A stretch of DNA of 64,000 bases, from assembly GCF_900113645.1 (NCBI RefSeq), contig NZ_FOQC01000004.1, positions 1 to 64,000 of the forward strand. The letters are read 5' to 3'. Source of the DNA: Trichococcus flocculiformis. GTDB taxonomy: Bacteria; Bacillota; Bacilli; Lactobacillales; Aerococcaceae. This document shows, in pieces, positions 1-8,623 of the stretch (position 1 is its first letter; each line of letters starts with the position of its first letter). A program made the position numbers and the translations under genes. The notes beneath the pieces are model-generated. The model searched no databases. It saw only the letters and a list, made by a program, of their open reading frames with translations, and was not told where the DNA came from.

Positions 1-12
1 TTCTGTTTCCAT
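1..12 (-). CDS. 5' end of a leftward gene, cut by the window edge
   Basis: Only four codons are inside the window (Met-Glu-Thr-Glu, ATG at 12-10). A strong ribosome-binding site, GAGGAG on the minus strand at 26-21, sits eight bases before the ATG, which is why I call a start here. The product cannot be guessed. The interval 13-253 to its right is AT-rich and holds nothing else I can recognise. Confidence 0.5.
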
Positions 13-253
13 GTTCCCCACTCCTCAAGTGTTTTCTTTAGTATACGCCTACAGGAGGAAAAACGAATGCAATTTAACTCAATTTATATAGTAATATTAT
101 TTACATATCTTTAAAACTCAAAATGATTATTCTAAAAATAATGATTTTATACTTAGCTGTCTTGAATTCACGAAAAAATAATTTAGGAAGTATTATTCAT
201 ATAAAAAAAGTGGCACATTTAAACCGGTAGTATTAGTTATTCTCAGATTCAAT

Positions 254-281
254 TTGAAATTAGGACTCTTTTCTTTATAAT
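254..281 (+). promoter_or_regulatory. Promoter of the IS-interrupted membrane-protein gene
   Basis: A -35 box TTGAAA (254-259) and a perfect -10 box TATAAT (276-281) are separated by 16 bases. They lie about 55 bases before the ATG at 337, so they should drive the gene that the insertion sequence now splits. Confidence 0.7.
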
Positions 282-360
282 GGTATCATAGCAATTATGT
301 TGTTACTATAATAACCATCAATAAGGGGGACTAATAATGGAAGTCGTTTTATTATTAATA

Positions 361-375
361 ACTCAACTTTCGCAG
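361..375. repeat. Left terminal inverted repeat of the IS
   Basis: ACTCAACTTTCGCAG, the exact reverse complement of 1874-1888. It contains the stop codon of the transposase. Confidence 0.88.
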
Positions 376-1724
376 CTTAAAATAGGCAAGTACGCCTTGA
401 TATAATTGGGCAGACTTGCAAACCAATGCTGTAGTTGACATTTGATGAAATGTTTAAATTTTTTCGATGTTTTTTCCAAAGCCTCTTCAAGAATCTCAAC
501 CAGCTGTTGTAATGCTACAGCCCAATCAAGCTCTTTCAATTCGTCACAGAGTTCGTAAAACATGCCCCCCAACGTTCGCTCATCCGTGTTGCAGCGGTTC
601 TGCCAAGACAACACAATATACCGCGCGAATACAATTGTTGTGTGGCTAACGAGAGAATCATAAGATCTACCTTGCACTTCTTTTTGCAGTTTCAAAAGCG
701 ACTTTGTCGCTTTGAAGAACACCTCAATGTCCCAACGCATACCGTAAATACGGACAATTTCCTGTTCTGTCAAGGAACAATCCGTGCTTAATATAGCCAG
801 CCAACGGCTGTGGTTATTTCGATTTCGTATGAAGACAATCTTTACGGGAACACCGTTTGCCATTGTAGTATGGATGGACCGCAAAATGTCCTTATGATGG
901 TTTGTAGGTGCAGCGAGTTTGTAAAGGTTCTTCAGATCAACCCATTTATTGTCCACTGAATAGCGCTGGTTGGTAGCTTTGACCATACCAATCACATCAA
1001 TGCCTTGTTCCTTAATGGTTTTAATCAAGGGCTGTTGTGTGAACCAGGTATCCATTAGAACGTAGGATGCGTCAACGCCGGATGCCAAGGCGCGTTGAAT
1101 CATATCAGGGATAGCAGATGGCGCCGTTTCAAGCGCTTCTTTGCGTCTTTTATAACCGCAGGTCCGCTTGTCAATTCTTTCATCGATTCCGTTAATGCTG
1201 GATTTCGTTGAACTCAGCAAGGAAAAATCAAGTGGCATAAAGGTCGCGCCATCGGACCAGCCAAGCGTAAGCAGTCGAAATCCTTTGTAAAAGCGCATTT
1301 TCTGCGAGGAATGATCAAAACAGCGCGCAAGCAATTCTACTTTCTTACTGCGATTTCTTTCATAGGCAGAGTCATCGATAATCAACACTTTCGGACGTTT
1401 ATGATTGGTCAAGGCGCTTACTTTGGAGATTGTAGACGCACTTAAGGAAAGCAGAAAACGGCGCCAGTTATAGGTTGAGTTGTTCAAAAAACGGTAGATG
1501 GCATCCTTGCAGGGTAATCCGACGGATTTTTTGCTTTCAAGCATTCTGAACCAATTTTTACCTTCAAAGATAAGGCAGAAAATCAGTTGGAATAAATATC
1601 CGCAGGAAAACCCTGCACTTTTCGTGATTCCAGCATTTCGAAGATGTTTAAGGATTTTTAGTTCATCAAATACTGCTTGTAATGAATTTGGTAGTTGATT
1701 GTTTAGGCCATTATTAGTTATCAT
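363..1724 (-). CDS. IS4-family DDE transposase
   Basis: A protein of about 453 residues that cuts and joins the ends of its own element. The DDE catalytic triad can be placed: an Ile-Ile-Asp-Asp-Ser segment near residue 117, Leu-Met-Asp-Thr-Trp near 225, and the IS4 signature Tyr-(2)-Arg-(3)-Glu-(6)-Lys at about 327-341. The ATG at 1724 is preferred because GAGGTG lies nine bases upstream; a GTG four codons earlier falls inside that RBS. The stop codon TGA (365-363) lies inside the left terminal repeat, so the last residues are encoded by the repeat itself. No frameshift or internal stop is present. Confidence 0.9.
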   Translation of the reverse strand: MITNNGLNNQLPNSLQAVFDELKILKHLRNAGITKSAGFSCGYLFQLIFCLIFEGKNWFRMLESKKSVGLPCKDAIYRFLNNSTYNWRRFLLSLSASTISKVSALTNHKRPKVLIIDDSAYERNRSKKVELLARCFDHSSQKMRFYKGFRLLTLGWSDGATFMPLDFSLLSSTKSSINGIDERIDKRTCGYKRRKEALETAPSAIPDMIQRALASGVDASYVLMDTWFTQQPLIKTIKEQGIDVIGMVKATNQRYSVDNKWVDLKNLYKLAAPTNHHKDILRSIHTTMANGVPVKIVFIRNRNNHSRWLAILSTDCSLTEQEIVRIYGMRWDIEVFFKATKSLLKLQKEVQGRSYDSLVSHTTIVFARYIVLSWQNRCNTDERTLGGMFYELCDELKELDWAVALQQLVEILEEALEKTSKKFKHFIKCQLQHWFASLPNYIKAYLPILSCES

Positions 1725-1733
1725 AGTGATAAG

Positions 1734-1789
1734 CACCTCGCTATTGGTAGTTTTTTTGTGGTAATTAAACTATACCAAACAGCGAGGTG
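1734..1789 (-). promoter_or_regulatory. Hairpin that would hide the transposase RBS
   Basis: CACCTCGCT at 1734-1742 pairs with AGCGAGGTG at 1781-1789, and the inner part pairs further (TTGGTAGTTT with AAACTA..CCAA). In a leftward transcript the second arm contains the transposase ribosome-binding site GAGGTG. Transcripts entering from outside the IS would fold and block translation. One starting from the -10-like TATAGT inside the loop (1774-1769) would lack the first arm. Such fold-back control of read-through is known for IS10 and IS50; its action here is inferred. Confidence 0.5.
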
Positions 1790-1873
1790 TTTTTCTTGTG
1801 CAGTCAAATGTCAAGGTGCCTATTGAATACTCAATTAAAGCAATACACATAAAGGTTTACTCAATTATTCGAA

Positions 1874-1888
1874 CTGCGAAAGTTGAGT
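1874..1888. repeat. Right terminal inverted repeat of the IS
   Basis: CTGCGAAAGTTGAGT, the exact complement of the left end. The TAATA immediately after it (1889-1893) matches the five bases immediately before the left end (356-360), as expected for a target duplication. Confidence 0.88.
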
Positions 1889-2344
1889 TAATAATGTATG
1901 GCCTCACCGGCGCAATAGTTGGATCTTTGTTAAATGCAAACATTCCAGGTGGAGGAATAGGAATTGTAATTGCTGGGTTTATTGGTTCGTGGATAGGAAC
2001 AATTTTATTCGGTGCATGGGGCCCTGAATTCGTGGGTTTTTATTTCATTCCTAGTCTGATTGGTACAATTTTACTGATATTTGTCACATTCAATAGAAAG
2101 AAAATCATAACAGTATCATCTGTAACATTAAGAACCTTAAGAAACTTGATTAGATGGATTTCAAGGTAATTGGTGTAGTTTTCATCCTCACTCACTTAAT
2201 ATTCCCTGTTTTCAGATATCAATTTCAAGCAAAATCAATAATTTGAATACATATTATTTGTAATAAATTCCCTTTTATACAATAATATAAGCAAGAAGTA
2301 ATTATACTGTTGCTATGCTTCTATCAAAAGAAGGGGGAATAGAA

Positions 2345-2599
2345 ATGAGCTTTATATGGTCTTTAATTGTCGGAGGAATCATCGGTGCAATAGCTGGAGC
2401 TTTTTTGGGCAAGGATGTCCCAGGTGGCATCATCGGCAATATCGTTGCTGGTTTCGTCGGCTCATGGATAGGGTCTTCATTATTTCCAAATCTGGAATTT
2501 GGACCAGTAATCGGAGGATTTAATGTTATTCCTGCATTGGTCGGAGCAGTCATCCTGATTTTCATCGTATCCTTCGTTATGAGAAGCATGAAGAAGTAA
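2345..2599 (+). CDS. GlsB/YeaQ/YmgE-family stress-response membrane protein
   Basis: An 84-residue, very hydrophobic protein with three predicted membrane segments (about residues 4-22, 30-47 and 58-78). It has a Pro-Gly-Gly turn near residue 26, the family's AGFVGSWIG block, and a short basic C-terminus. The ATG at 2345 is chosen because AAGGGGG (2331-2337) precedes it; an earlier frame-open ATG has no such site. The family (PF04226) is linked to stress in several bacteria, but its biochemical role is unknown. It is a paralogue of the IS-split gene just upstream, so a tandem pair existed before the insertion. A strong terminator follows at 2644. Confidence 0.85.
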   Translation: MSFIWSLIVGGIIGAIAGAFLGKDVPGGIIGNIVAGFVGSWIGSSLFPNLEFGPVIGGFNVIPALVGAVILIFIVSFVMRSMKK

Positions 2600-2643
2600 C
2601 CATACCCTATCGAGCATACGCAGGCAGCTGCCTGTTTTCTGAT

Positions 2644-2696
2644 AAAAGCGTTGTTTCTGCGGTCCTTAAAGGGATCGCAGAAACAACGCTTTTTTT
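2644..2696. terminator. Strong bidirectional intrinsic terminator
   Basis: A near-perfect 19-bp stem (AGCGTTGTTTCTGCGGTCC with its complement, loop TTAAAG) is flanked by A and T runs on both sides. It ends the rightward small membrane-protein gene and insulates it from the leftward genes beyond. Confidence 0.9.
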
Positions 2697-2702
2697 GCAT
2701 GT

Positions 2703-2738
2703 AAAAAGCGTATCAGGAGAAACTCCCGATACGCTTTG
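2703..2738 (-). terminator. Terminator of the cold-shock gene
   Basis: On the minus strand AAAGCGTATCGGGAG and CTCCTGATACGCTTTTT form a stem with one mismatch and a T tail, 30 bases after the cold-shock stop codon. Confidence 0.85.
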
Positions 2739-2765
2739 AATTCGCTAAGGTTAAAAAGAATAGGA

Positions 2766-2966
2766 TTATAATTTTACAACGTTAGCTGCTTGAGGGCCAC
2801 GGTTGCCGTCAACGATTTCGAATTCAACATCTTGGCCTTCTTCTAAAGTTTTGAAACCTTCGCCTTGGATAGCTGAGAAATGTACGAATACATCGTCTTT
2901 TCCGTCAACTTCGATAAATCCAAAACCTTTTTCGCCGTTAAACCATTTTACTTTGCCTTGTTCCAT
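2766..2966 (-). CDS. cspA: Cold-shock protein (CspA family)
   Basis: A 66-residue single-domain RNA-binding protein that melts secondary structure in mRNA at low temperature. Both RNA-binding motifs are present: RNP1 Lys-Gly-Phe-Gly-Phe-Ile near residues 14-19 and RNP2 Val-Phe-Val-His-Phe at 26-30. Length is exactly typical for the family. RBS GGAGGT lies before the ATG. It is monocistronic, with its own promoter (3050-3078) and terminator (2703-2738). The 5' leader of roughly 75 bases is AU-rich with a self-complementary stretch, as is common for genes of this type whose leaders respond to cold. Which Csp paralogue it is cannot be told from the sequence alone. Confidence 0.95.
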   Translation of the reverse strand: MEQGKVKWFNGEKGFGFIEVDGKDDVFVHFSAIQGEGFKTLEEGQDVEFEIVDGNRGPQAANVVKL

Positions 2967-3049
2967 AATCGTGTAATACCTCCAAAATTTTCATTGGTAA
3001 AATGCTAATACAAATAAATACTATCATATTAGTACAAATTACTAATATA

Positions 3050-3078
3050 ATTATAACGAATATCTCATCTAAATTCAA
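3050..3078 (-). promoter_or_regulatory. Promoter of the cold-shock gene
   Basis: On the minus strand, TTGAAT (3078-3073), a 17-base spacer and TATAAT (3055-3050). It predicts a leader of about 75 bases before the cspA start. Confidence 0.75.
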
Positions 3079-3156
3079 GAGGAATTTATGCGCCTTCTTT
3101 AAAAACTTTAACAGTAATGGAACCATCTTTGATTTACGCTTAAAATCAAAAGGAGC

Positions 3157-3191
3157 ACGCAGGAATGCCGTCAGAAGACGTCTTCCTGCGT
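3157..3191 (-). terminator. Possible terminator of ileS
   Basis: ACGCAGGAA at 3157-3165 is complementary to TTCCTGCGT at 3183-3191, with an internal partly paired loop. On the minus strand the stem is followed by a broken T-rich run. It lies about 55 bases past the ileS stop. The weak T tract lowers confidence. Confidence 0.55.
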
Positions 3192-3244
3192 ACTCTTTAC
3201 TTTTCATTCACATGCCCTTACCAATTTTGTTCCGAGCGATAAGG

Positions 3245-6025
3245 TTATGCCTCTTCTGGCACGAGTGCTTCTGAGTATTCAGATTTCACAATATCTGCAC
3301 AACGTCCGCAAAGTGTAGCTGCATCTTCGATCGTTCCGACTTCTTCTTTAATGGCACGGCATCTTTCGCAGGTTTCCCCATGGGCATGCTCTACAAGAAT
3401 GGCAAGATTATCAAACTGCATCGCTTCAGCTGGAGCAGCCGTCAATTCATTGATGTCAAGCTGTGAAACGATGAATAACTGTTCCAGATTCGCATCAAGG
3501 GACGCGAACAAGGCTTTTGTTTCTTCATCAACGAATAAGGATAGATGCGCCTCAAAGGATTTCCCGATTGTTTTTTCATTACGCGCAACTTCCAATGCTT
3601 TCAAAGCTGCATCGCGTATATCCATGAATTTTCCCCATTGACCCAGAATCGCTGCCTGGTCTTCACGGATGCTGCTTTCCGGCAATTCAGCCAGTTGGGC
3701 GTATTGTTCCTCTTCCTTCAGGAAACTCCAGATTTCTTCTGTTGTGTGTGGGATGATCGGTGTCAAAAGTTTAGCCAACTTAACCAATACTTCGTAAAAT
3801 ACGGTCTGCATGGCGCGTCTTTCCAGATTATCCTCTTTTTCGATGTAGACAACATCTTTCGCAAAATCAAGATAGAATGCCGACAAATCAACTGTACAGA
3901 AGTTCATGATTGTTTGATAGATGGTCGAGAACTCGTACTCCTTATAGGCTGTCACACATGTTTCAACCACTTGATCCAAGCGCGCCATCAGGTATTGATC
4001 GACACTGCGCAGCTCTTCGTAGGCTACGGCATGTTCCTTCGGTTGGAAATCTTCCGTATTCCCGATCAAGAAACGCATGGTGTTGCGGATTTTGCGGTAA
4101 GTTTCAGAAACTTGCTTCAGAATATCGTCACTGATTCTCACATCGGATTCGTAATCGACACTGGACACCCATAAACGGATGATATCGGCGCCCATATTCT
4201 TGACGACTTTTTCAGGCAGGACAGTATTGCCTAATGATTTGCTCATTTTGCGCCCTTCTCCATCCAATACGAAACCTTGGGAAAGAACTGTCTTGTATGG
4301 CGCAACCCCATTGATCGCAACGCTTGTCGTGATGCTTGAATTGAACCAACCACGGTATTGATCGGAGCCTTCCAAGTACATATCGGCAGGGAATGTCAAA
4401 TCTTCTCTTGCCCGAAGCACAGCTTCATGCGAAGATCCGGAATCGAACCAGACATCCATGATGTCCATTTCTTTGGTAAATTCCCCGTTCGGGCTGCCAG
4501 GATGCGTGAACCCTTCAGGCAGCAGGTCTTTCGCTTCTCTTTCGAACCAGACGTTCGATCCGAATTCGCCGATCAATTTCGCAGCGTGGTCGATCGTTTC
4601 CGGCGTGATGACAGGTTCTCCATTTTCCGCATAGAAGATCGGCAACGGAACGCCCCAGACACGTTGACGGGAAATGACCCAATCGCCGCGGTCGCGGATC
4701 ATGTTGAACAAGCGGACTTTGCCGGATGGGTGCAGCCACTCTACATTTTCGATTTCGTCCAGAATGTCTTGACGGAATTTATCGATGGATGCGAACCATT
4801 GCGGCGTTGCGCGATAGATGACCGGTTTCTTTGTGCGCCAGTCATGCGGATAGCTGTGGACGAAGAAATCCAGTTTCAGCAAAGCGCCTTTTTCCGCCAA
4901 CAGGTCGGTGATCGGTTTATTGGCTTTGTCGTAGAACATGCCCTCGAAACCAGGGGCTTCAGCCGTATAGCAACCTTTGTTGTCGACCGGAGATAATACG
5001 TCTAGACCATATTTTTTGCTGACAAGGTAGTCATCTTCACCATGTCCTGGAGCGGTATGGACTAACCCGGTACCCGCTTCAAGTGTGACATGGTCGCCCA
5101 CCATGACCAAGGACTCACGATCATAAAACGGATGCTGAACGGTCATGTACTCCAAATCTGATCCCTTCAGTTCTTGCAGGACTTCCACAGATTCCCATCC
5201 GATGGCTTCCTTGACTGTGTCCAACAATTCTTTTGCGACAACAAATTTTCTTCCGTCAGCGGAAACAACCACATAATCGAAGGCAGCATTTGCGGAAATG
5301 CCTAAGTTTGCCGGCAAAGTCCACGGTGTTGTCGTCCAGATGATGAAGGCAGTATCGTTAGCAAGAAGCCCTTTGCCGTCTTTGACTTGGAAAGCCACGT
5401 AGATTGAAGGAGACTTCACATCTTTATATTCGATTTCGGCCTCCGCAAGCGAGGATTCACTCGATGGCGACCAATAGATCGGCTTCAAGCCTTTGTAGAT
5501 GTAGCCTTTTTCCGCCATTTTTCCGAATACACGGATTTCAGCTTCTTCATATTTCGGCAACAGCGTCACATATGGGTTTTCCCAGTCACCAGCGATGCCC
5601 AAGCGTTTGAAGACGGTTCTTTGTCCGTCGATCTGTTTCCAAGCATAATCTTCACACAGTTTACGGAAATCAGCCAAGCTCATCGCTTTGCGGTTCACAC
5701 CTGTATTCGTTAAGGCTTGTTCGATCGGTAAACCATGCGTATCCCAACCAGGGACAAAAGGCGCGCGGAAGCCAGACATGGATTTCGAGCGGACGATGAT
5801 GTCCTTGCTGATTTTGTTCAAGGCATGTCCCATATGGACAGCACCGTTGGCGTACGGAGGGCCATCGTGAAGCACAAAAGTCGGTTTATCCGCGTTTTTT
5901 TCTTGTCTTTTTACATAAATTTCTTTTTCTTCCCATTCCTTTTGCCATTCCAATTCACGGACAGGCAGGTTGGCTTTCATAGGAAAAGCTGTTTTCCCAA
6001 GGTGCAGCGTATCTTTCATTTTCAT
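3245..6025 (-). CDS. ileS: Isoleucyl-tRNA synthetase
   Basis: A 926-residue class I aminoacyl-tRNA synthetase that charges tRNA-Ile with isoleucine in the cytoplasm. The HIGH motif appears as His-Met-Gly-His at 64-67 and KMSKS at 593-597. The editing (CP1) domain lies between, with the [10 protein letters not shown] block near 231-240. The C-terminal zinc-binding Cys pairs are at 886/889 and 906/909. RBS GGGAG lies nine bases before the ATG. Full length for the eukaryote-unlike, mupirocin-sensitive type (inferred from overall sequence features). It follows the division cluster, as in many Firmicutes, and is preceded by a T-box leader, so expression should rise when uncharged tRNA-Ile accumulates. 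No anomalies seen. Confidence 0.97.
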   Translation of the reverse strand: MKMKDTLHLGKTAFPMKANLPVRELEWQKEWEEKEIYVKRQEKNADKPTFVLHDGPPYANGAVHMGHALNKISKDIIVRSKSMSGFRAPFVPGWDTHGLPIEQALTNTGVNRKAMSLADFRKLCEDYAWKQIDGQRTVFKRLGIAGDWENPYVTLLPKYEEAEIRVFGKMAEKGYIYKGLKPIYWSPSSESSLAEAEIEYKDVKSPSIYVAFQVKDGKGLLANDTAFIIWTTTPWTLPANLGISANAAFDYVVVSADGRKFVVAKELLDTVKEAIGWESVEVLQELKGSDLEYMTVQHPFYDRESLVMVGDHVTLEAGTGLVHTAPGHGEDDYLVSKKYGLDVLSPVDNKGCYTAEAPGFEGMFYDKANKPITDLLAEKGALLKLDFFVHSYPHDWRTKKPVIYRATPQWFASIDKFRQDILDEIENVEWLHPSGKVRLFNMIRDRGDWVISRQRVWGVPLPIFYAENGEPVITPETIDHAAKLIGEFGSNVWFEREAKDLLPEGFTHPGSPNGEFTKEMDIMDVWFDSGSSHEAVLRAREDLTFPADMYLEGSDQYRGWFNSSITTSVAINGVAPYKTVLSQGFVLDGEGRKMSKSLGNTVLPEKVVKNMGADIIRLWVSSVDYESDVRISDDILKQVSETYRKIRNTMRFLIGNTEDFQPKEHAVAYEELRSVDQYLMARLDQVVETCVTAYKEYEFSTIYQTIMNFCTVDLSAFYLDFAKDVVYIEKEDNLERRAMQTVFYEVLVKLAKLLTPIIPHTTEEIWSFLKEEEQYAQLAELPESSIREDQAAILGQWGKFMDIRDAALKALEVARNEKTIGKSFEAHLSLFVDEETKALFASLDANLEQLFIVSQLDINELTAAPAEAMQFDNLAILVEHAHGETCERCRAIKEEVGTIEDAATLCGRCADIVKSEYSEALVPEEA

Positions 6026-6051
6026 TGTCGGAAGCTCCCTTTTGATTATTT

Positions 6052-6300
6052 TTTTCTACAAAAAAGACTTCGTCTCCAAAAGGGACGAAGTCTTCGTGGT
6101 ACCACCCAAATTCAAAGCGACAACGGCCGGAACAGGCTGTCATGCTTCCTCATTCAAACCGTTAACGCTGTTCAGGCGACCTTTTCTACTTATGTTTGTT
6201 CAAAAAGATTCTCATGGAGGATCCTAAAAAAAGAGGGACTTATTGGCCTTTCACCGTTTACCAATTCGCTGGAAGTGTCTTTTCTTCGGGTGTTCCATTC
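6052..6300 (-). promoter_or_regulatory. T-box riboswitch controlling ileS
   Basis: The minus strand holds the T-box sequence TGGGTGGTACCACG (6110-6097). A terminator follows, AAGACTTCGTCCC paired with GGAGACGAAGTC plus six T (about 6093-6056). The bulge TGGT would pair with the ACCA end of tRNA-Ile (discriminator A). A GTAG-containing linker and further stems lie upstream to about 6300, just past the divIVA stop. I could not fix stem I with certainty. An ATC in the segment GAGAATC (complement of 6213-6207) is a candidate isoleucine specifier. Confidence 0.88.
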
Positions 6301-6315
6301 TTCAATACATCGATT

Positions 6316-6978
6316 TTACTTGTTTTCTTGCGGAATTTCAATAGCTTCCACAGCAACTTCAGCAAGTTTCTCTTCGGCTCTGGCTTCTTCGGCCAATCTT
6401 CCGCCGACTTCGAACTCGGCTGCGTCATCGGAATTGGCGACCAATTCATCGATGATGCGTGTGCGGTTGGACAACACTTCATTCAAGGTAGGCGTCGAAA
6501 CCTGGCCTTCCGGTGAAGCGTTCAACAGATTATTCCATTCATCATTCATGATGAGGTTCAATTGCGACTCAACCAAAAGCTGCAGCTTCTGTTTGAATTT
6601 GCGGCTTTCCTTGCGGACGCCGTCGGTCTCTTCATTGATTTTTGTCGCTTTCCCCGCCGCTTCATGCAATAAACGGTCCGCACTTTTTTCGGCTTCAAAC
6701 AGAATGATTTCAGCTTCTTTGCGTGCATTTTCTTTCAGTCTGTCGGCAGCATCCTGCGCCACAACGATCGACTTGTTCACAGCATCCTGCAGGTTGCTGA
6801 AATACTGAAGCTTTTCTTCGGCAAATTTCAGTTGCTTTTGCAGATCTTTATTTTGTCTGATGATTTTTTCAAATTCTTTTGTGACATTATCCAAAAAGTC
6901 ATTGACTTGTTCTTTATCGTACCCTTTTATTTTGACAGGGAATTCCTTGTGTTGGATATCTAATGGAGTCAAACTCAT
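6316..6978 (-). CDS. divIVA: Cell-division initiation protein DivIVA
   Basis: A 220-residue coiled-coil protein that binds curved membrane at poles and septum and places division and wall-synthesis proteins. The N-terminus (Leu-Thr-Pro-Leu-Asp-Ile, then EFPVKIKGYDKEQVNDFLD) is the conserved lipid-binding domain of about 60 residues. A long heptad-rich region to about residue 150 follows, then an acidic Glu/Ala-rich tail. The frame stays open upstream, but the ATG at 6978 is chosen for its AAAGGTG RBS and because it gives the canonical family start. It closes the division cluster after ylmH, with the ileS T-box starting right behind it. Confidence 0.95.
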   Translation of the reverse strand: MSLTPLDIQHKEFPVKIKGYDKEQVNDFLDNVTKEFEKIIRQNKDLQKQLKFAEEKLQYFSNLQDAVNKSIVVAQDAADRLKENARKEAEIILFEAEKSADRLLHEAAGKATKINEETDGVRKESRKFKQKLQLLVESQLNLIMNDEWNNLLNASPEGQVSTPTLNEVLSNRTRIIDELVANSDDAAEFEVGGRLAEEARAEEKLAEVAVEAIEIPQENK

Positions 6979-7007
6979 CTTATACACACCTTTCGTTCTT
7001 GTCATTC

Positions 7008-7787
7008 TTATTTGTACAATACGCCAAATTCGACGCGCCATTTGTCTTTCTTGGATTTCCCTTCTATGGCCTTAATCTGGATCCGGCCATAACCGCGGAT
7101 GGACACGATATCCAACAGTCCCAATTCAAAATCGGGACGTTCAAATACCGACCAGTTCAACTTTACTTTCCCACTGCTCACCAGTTCTTTTGCGCGTTGC
7201 CTGGATATGTTGTAGATGGCAGCAATCACAGTATCCAAGCGCAGAGAACTGACAGTATCATGCACAATCGTCCAATCATCGATAGGCATGATCAGATCAG
7301 TATACGTCCGACTCTCTAGGCGGACACTGACTTTGCCTATCTTGGTGATTTGCGAATGCACGTAGCTTGCTATATTCGACGCCAATAAAAACTGCCAGCG
7401 CGTCCCGTCAGACAGGATATCCCCGAAAAGTTCCCTTTTCATGCCAGTCCCAATCAGCGTCCCCAGTATTTTCCCATGGGTAAGACTGGCAAATTTTGAA
7501 GGATACACAACCTCAGTAAGTTCGATTTCAAAGTCGCTTTGATTCGGACTGAAATACTCGGGGCAAATGATTGCCCGTTTACGTTCGGCTGCTTCATAGC
7601 CTCCATAAAATTGGAGATGGACTTCACCTTTTTTTCCAACCAGCATTTCAAGAATATACTGCTGTCTTGGATCCAAGAAATCCGTCAAATACGGTGTATA
7701 GGTTTCCTCTGCTTGCGTAATCCAAGATTGGGCACTGTCTATAAATGGCTGCTCTTCCTTGCGGAAATGTTGATAAACTTCTTGCAT
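7008..7787 (-). CDS. ylmH: S4-domain RNA-binding protein YlmH
   Basis: A 259-residue protein with a C-terminal S4 domain (about residues 180-245, containing SRQRAKELVSSGKVKLNW). This is the type of domain that grips structured RNA. YlmH homologues act on stalled large ribosomal subunits in quality control, and the gene sits in division clusters of most Firmicutes. The N-terminal part, including the DPRQQYILEML segment near residue 40, matches the family. It lies 39 bases after ylmG and 30 bases before the divIVA start, so co-transcription is likely. No catalytic residues are expected. Confidence 0.9.
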   Translation of the reverse strand: MQEVYQHFRKEEQPFIDSAQSWITQAEETYTPYLTDFLDPRQQYILEMLVGKKGEVHLQFYGGYEAAERKRAIICPEYFSPNQSDFEIELTEVVYPSKFASLTHGKILGTLIGTGMKRELFGDILSDGTRWQFLLASNIASYVHSQITKIGKVSVRLESRTYTDLIMPIDDWTIVHDTVSSLRLDTVIAAIYNISRQRAKELVSSGKVKLNWSVFERPDFELGLLDIVSIRGYGRIQIKAIEGKSKKDKWRVEFGVLYK

Positions 7788-7826
7788 ACGAATCCCTCAC
7801 TTTTTCGTTTGATGAAAAAATGTCCG

Positions 7827-8114
7827 TCAATTCAGCAATCTGATCAGGAACAGAATCACGACTTGTGCTCCATACTCCACCAAATTCAGGAATAAGATCC
7901 CCGCCACTACACTGAAGCTCACCATACCCACAGATGGGATCAATCTTCTGAATATATCCAGGTAAGGCTCCACAATACTGGAGATAAAGTACCCAAATTT
8001 GGAACTTCTGGCTCCCGGTAACCAACTCATCAATGCATATACCAGCAATACCGTTGAATACGCGGATATGCCCCAACGAATAATCTGTAAAAGCCAAATC
8101 AATATTTGTGTCAT
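7827..8114 (-). CDS. ylmG: YggT-family membrane protein YlmG
   Basis: A 95-residue membrane protein with two hydrophobic segments (about 5-30 and 60-90) joined by a loop. It carries the family signatures Tyr-Ala-Leu-Met-Ser-Trp-Leu-Pro-Gly-Ala and the Pro-Tyr-Leu-Asp-Ile-Phe-Arg-Arg-Leu-Ile-Pro segment. YggT proteins are found next to sepF throughout Firmicutes and cyanobacteria and are thought to aid membrane or division organisation; a precise activity is not known. It lies 12 bases past sepF and is probably translationally linked. Confidence 0.9.
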   Translation of the reverse strand: MTQILIWLLQIIRWGISAYSTVLLVYALMSWLPGARSSKFGYFISSIVEPYLDIFRRLIPSVGMVSFSVVAGILFLNLVEYGAQVVILFLIRLLN

Positions 8115-8126
8115 TTTGCTTCCTTT

Positions 8127-8600
8127 CTAGTAAAACGAACGCTCTTCTTCAAGTGTTTCGGCCAGTGCGCCTTCGACTCCGACTGAAGCAGGGGTGCATA
8201 AAAAGATTTCATCACCAACGCGTTGGATTTCTCCCCCGATCGCATATACCGTTCCGGTGAGAAAGTCCACGATCCGCTTTGTTTGTTCCGCATCTATCCT
8301 TTTGAAATTAAGCAGTACTGCTTGATTCTTCAACAGATTATCGGCAATCTTTTCCACTTCGGAATAGACTCTCGGCTCCACAACATGGATACTTGCCTTT
8401 TCGGTCATTGTTTGTTGATTCATAGGAATTACCTTTGCTTTCGTCGATCTCTTTTGGGTGCTCCTTTGAGATGGGGCCCCTTCTTCATTGCGCTCGGACC
8501 TACGGACTGGAACGACAGTCGATGGTTCATCTACTTCCTCGTATCCGTCATCCTCGTCTTCAATTACAAAGTACTTTCGGAATAAATCTTTCAGACCCAT
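8127..8600 (-). CDS. sepF: Cell-division protein SepF
   Basis: A protein of about 157 residues that tethers FtsZ filaments to the membrane and bundles them. The N-terminus begins with an amphipathic Met-Gly-Leu-Lys-Asp-Leu-Phe helix (membrane anchor). An acidic and Ser/Arg-rich linker follows, then the SepF core domain (about 70-150), including the VLLNFKRIDAEQTKRIVDFL segment. The ATG at 8600 is preferred over a GTG at 8612 because it yields the family N-terminus and AGGGG precedes it, although the spacing is short. It lies between ylmE and ylmG. Confidence 0.93.
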   Translation of the reverse strand: MGLKDLFRKYFVIEDEDDGYEEVDEPSTVVPVRRSERNEEGAPSQRSTQKRSTKAKVIPMNQQTMTEKASIHVVEPRVYSEVEKIADNLLKNQAVLLNFKRIDAEQTKRIVDFLTGTVYAIGGEIQRVGDEIFLCTPASVGVEGALAETLEEERSFY

Positions 8601-8623
8601 AAGACCCCTCACTTCTTCTTCGT

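Larger units (their letters stand above)
361..1888 (-). mobile_element. IS4-family insertion sequence, complete, 1,528 bp
   Basis: The element is bounded by perfect 15-bp terminal inverted repeats, ACTCAACTTTCGCAG at 361-375 and its complement at 1874-1888. It is flanked by the direct repeat TAATA at 356-360 and 1889-1893. It carries one leftward transposase gene that fills almost all of it. Excision of the element plus one TAATA restores an open frame in the host gene, which confirms both ends. The intact ends and intact transposase suggest a recent, potentially active copy. Confidence 0.88.
337..2169 (+). pseudogene. GlsB/YeaQ/YmgE-family membrane protein gene split by an IS element
   Basis: The first eight codons (337-360, RBS AAGGGGG at 324-330) are followed directly by an insertion sequence. 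The rest of the gene resumes at 1894 and stops at 2169. Removing the IS (361-1888) and one copy of the 5-bp repeat TAATA joins the parts in frame into a 99-residue protein. That protein aligns along most of its length with the intact neighbour at 2345-2599: both carry a Pro-Gly-Gly turn followed by an AGF-GSWIG block, three hydrophobic segments and a basic tail. The family (transglycosylase-associated, Pfam PF04226) consists of small integral membrane proteins, often stress-induced, with no firmly known activity. As it stands the gene is broken. A downstream product could start inside the IS at 1798 or at the ATG at 1894, but no good RBS precedes either. Confidence 0.8.

Noticed and set aside
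2302-2700. Minus-strand frame of 132 codons over the small membrane-protein gene
   Set aside because: It includes a terminator stem in its coding part and is antisense to a recognised family with a good RBS.
5735-6808. Long plus-strand frame of 357 codons over ileS, the T-box and divIVA
   Set aside because: It crosses two well-supported genes and a riboswitch on the other strand and has no RBS or known motifs.
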